The notes under the pieces were generated by a model. That model ran no database searches and was not told where the DNA came from. It saw nothing but the letters and a program-made list of their open reading frames with translations. 64,000 bases of DNA from Huaxiibacter chinensis (GTDB lineage: Bacteria; Pseudomonadota; Gammaproteobacteria; Enterobacterales; Enterobacteriaceae): positions 1 through 64,000 of the forward strand of contig NZ_JAJVHF010000008.1 of the NCBI RefSeq assembly GCF_022171985.1, written 5' to 3'. Shown here one piece after another: positions 62,601-64,000 of this stretch (position 1 is its first letter; each line of letters opens with the position of its first letter). A program made the position numbers and the translations under genes.

Positions 62601-64000
62601 GCCCAGGCCTGGACCGATGACGATTTCGGCAGCAGTGAAAACAAGGTTATTGTTGCTGCGCCCGTCATTTCAGAGCTAAACATGCCGCGCTTCCTTGCCA
62701 GTGGCGATACCTCCCGCTTAACGCTGGATCTCACCAATCTGACTGACCAGCCGCAGACGCTGAACGTGGCGCTTTCGGCAAGCGGTCAACTGTCCCTTGA
62801 GGGCGCGCAGCCGCGTCCCCTCACGCTGGGGCCAGGCGATCGTACCACGCTGTTTATCCCGGTGAGGGCCCAGGAAGGCTATGGTGACGGAGAGATTACC
62901 GCACAGGTGTCGGGCCTGACGCTACCGGGCGAGACGTTCGCACCGCAGCAAAAGAGCTGGAAGATTGGCGTGCGTCCGGCGTTCCCGGCACAAACCGTGA
63001 ATTCCGGCACAATGCTGAACCCAGGAGAAAGCTGGACCGCGCCGTCGCAGCATATTAACGGCTTCTCTGCGGCGACTTTGCAGGGGCAACTGATGTTGAG
63101 CGGTACACCCCCGCTTAACCTGGCGCGCTATATTCGCGAACTGAAGGCTTACCCTTATGGCTGTCTGGAACAAACCACCAGTGGCCTGTTCCCGTCGCTT
63201 TACACCAATGCCGCCCAGCTGAATGCGCTCGGTATCAAAGGGGATACGGATGAAAGCCGTCGTGCCGCCGTTGAGGTAGGCATCTCCCGCCTGCTGCAAA
63301 TGCAGCGTGACGACGGTGGATTCGCGTTGTGGGATAAAAATGGCCCGGAAGAGTACTGGCTCAGCGCCTATACGACCGATTTCCTGGTTCGCGCTGGCGA
63401 GCAGGGTTATAGCGTACCAACGGATGCGCTGAACAATGCGAATAACCGCCTGCTGCGTTATCTGCAGGATCCGGGCATGATGTCGATCCGCTACAGCGAC
63501 GATACGCCAGCCAGCAAGTTTGCCGTTCAGGTCTATGCTGCGCTGGTGCTGGCTCGTCAGCAGAAAGCCCCGCTGGGAGCGCTGCGGGAAATCTGGGAAC
63601 GCCGTGCGACGGCAGGTTCCGGCTTACCGCTGATGCAGTTAGGGATGGCATTGAAACTCATGGGCGATGCTCCCCGCAGCCAGCTGGCGCTGGATCTTGC
63701 CGTCAAAACGCCACGTCAGGAGAGCAAACGCTGGATGGCCGATTACGGCAGCCAGCTGCGTGACAATGCGCTGATGCTCTCGTTGCTGGAGGAGTATAAA
63801 TTGTTGCCTGAGGAGCAGAACAGTTTGCTGAATGCCCTTTCAGAACAGGCATTCAGCCAGCGCTGGCTCTCCACCCAGGAGAGCAACGCGCTGTTCCTGG
63901 CAGGACGTTCGCTCCAGACGCTCTCGGGCGCGTGGCAGGCCACCACCAGCCTGTCAGAAACTGCTCTGAGCGGCGAAAATGCGCGGGTTGAGAATGTCGC
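59604..64000 (+). CDS. yfhM: Alpha-2-macroglobulin-like lipoprotein YfhM (3' end outside window)
   Basis: Bacterial alpha-2-macroglobulin that traps attacking proteases in the periplasm. The first 1465 codons are present and open; E. coli has 1653. Signal peptide ends in lipobox LTGC (Cys22) with Asp at +2, the inner-membrane retention signal. MG-type domains follow (for example FMFGPRDLYRPGETV), then the thioester motif GCLEQ with Cys1187 at the same position as E. coli, inside an alpha-toroid TED domain. In E. coli pbpC follows, which fits a joint role with a wall-repair enzyme. ATG 59604 follows AAAGG. Confidence 0.95.
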   Translation, partial: MKPFRLAALSLALLTAFTLTGCDNNDEKPKAAAPAASDTPAAVQKTPAKPDTERLAKLAAQSQGKTLTLLDASEVQLEGASTLVLTFSIPLNPEQDFAKTVHVVDKKSGKVDGAWELAPNLKELRLRHLEPNRNLIVTVESALQALNKTAFGSNVEKTLTTRDIEPTVGFASRGSLLPGKVVEGLPVMALNVNNVDVNFYRVKPESLAAFVSQWEYRSSLSNWESDNLLKMADLVYTGRFDLNPARNTREKLLLPLRDIKPLQQSGVYIAVMNQAGHYNYSNAATLFTLSDIGLSAHRYHNRLDIFTQSLENGAAQSGIEVSLLNDKGQTLAQGTSDADGHAKLETDKEAALLLARKDGQTTLLDLKLPALDLAEFDIAGAPGFSKQFFMFGPRDLYRPGETVILNGLLRDSDGKPLPDQPVKLDVLRPDGQVARTLVSQPENGLYRLNYPLDSGAQTGMWHIRANTGDNQQRMWDFQVEDFMPERMALNLTGQKTPVSREDDVAFDVVGYYLYGAPASGNTLQGQLFLRPLREAVTALPGFQFGDIAEENLSRSLDEVQLALDKQGRGQVTAESQWKETHSPLQVILQASLLESGGRPVTRRVEQAIWPTDTLPGIRPQFASKAVYDYRTDTTVNQPIVDENSNASFDLVYADASGAKKAVSGMQVRLIRERRDYYWNWSEGDGWESQFDQKDLVEGEQEIALAADETGKVTFPVEWGSYRLEAKAPDGAVSSVRFWAGYSWQDNSDGTGAARPDRVMLKLDKPAYQPGDTINLHIAAPAAGKGYAMIESSEGPLWWKEIDVPANGLDLAIPVDKAWKRHDLYLSTLVVRPGDKSKSATPKRAVGLLHIPMGDENRRLTIALDNPQKMRPNQTLSVKVKASVKTGQVPQKVNVLVSAVDSGVLNITDYVTPDPWQAFFGQKRYGADIYDIYGQVIEGQGRTAALRFGGDGDELKRGGKPPVNHVTIIAQQAQPVTLDANGEGTIDLPIGDFNGELRLMAQAWTDDDFGSSENKVIVAAPVISELNMPRFLASGDTSRLTLDLTNLTDQPQTLNVALSASGQLSLEGAQPRPLTLGPGDRTTLFIPVRAQEGYGDGEITAQVSGLTLPGETFAPQQKSWKIGVRPAFPAQTVNSGTMLNPGESWTAPSQHINGFSAATLQGQLMLSGTPPLNLARYIRELKAYPYGCLEQTTSGLFPSLYTNAAQLNALGIKGDTDESRRAAVEVGISRLLQMQRDDGGFALWDKNGPEEYWLSAYTTDFLVRAGEQGYSVPTDALNNANNRLLRYLQDPGMMSIRYSDDTPASKFAVQVYAALVLARQQKAPLGALREIWERRATAGSGLPLMQLGMALKLMGDAPRSQLALDLAVKTPRQESKRWMADYGSQLRDNALMLSLLEEYKLLPEEQNSLLNALSEQAFSQRWLSTQESNALFLAGRSLQTLSGAWQATTSLSETALSGENARVENV

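Overview
The window is a 64 kb piece of an enterobacterial chromosome. Protein lengths, catalytic residue numbering and gene order follow the Escherichia coli K-12 stretch from the 3' end of an rrn operon (rrnG-like) to yfhM almost throughout. It is not E. coli: the hca and yph genes that E. coli carries between glyA and hcaT are absent, yfhR is absent, and there are a DUF4385 gene, a murQ beside yfhH, a zevAB-like metal transport pair and an aglAB-like phospho-alpha-glucoside PTS locus. This pattern suggests the Enterobacter / Lelliottia / Klebsiella side of the family, most likely Enterobacter. That assignment is an inference from gene content.

Layout. 1-131: 3' end of a 5S rRNA gene and its terminator. 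210-9869: DUF4385 protein, kgtP, yfiM, pssA, pat, tapT, trxC, yfiF, ung. 10047-14419: grcA with an FNR-type promoter, srmB, trmN, nadB with a NadR operator. 14708-17505: the envelope-stress operon rpoE-rseABC behind a sigma-E promoter. 17691-24424: lepA-lepB, rnc-era-recO-pdxJ-acpS, and yfhL. 24481-29137: yfhH, murQ, an unannotated 28-codon hydrophobic ORF, pgpC, tadA, and mltF overlapping tadA tail to tail. 29303-33331: purL with a PurR operator. 33337-37339: three GlrR-type sites, overlapping sigma-54/sigma-70 promoters, the sRNA gene glmY, and glrK-qseG-glrR. 37420-41888: glnB, hmp with an NsrR-type operator, glyA, hcaT. 41891-46623: csiE, zevAB-like pair, suhB, trmJ. 46708-52452: the isc operon (iscRSUA-hscBA-fdx-iscX) behind two abutting IscR type-1 sites. 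52513-56306: pepB, sseB, an RpiR-family regulator and sseA. 56395-59470: aglB-aglA with a dyad-rich upstream region. 59604-64000: yfhM, running off the window end.

Most of the window is housekeeping DNA: translation and RNA modification (lepA, rnc, era, trmN, trmJ, tadA, tapT), Fe-S assembly, envelope quality control, and nitrogen or amino-sugar sensing (glmY-glrKR, glnB, murQ). The lineage-variable parts are small cassettes in fixed positions. No insertion sequence, prophage, CRISPR array, tRNA gene or toxin cluster was seen. The best candidates for undescribed biology are the small hydrophobic ORF upstream of pgpC, the dyads and repeats next to the two RpiR-linked sugar loci, the coupling of an RpiR regulator to sseA, and the 113-bp tadA/mltF antisense coding overlap.
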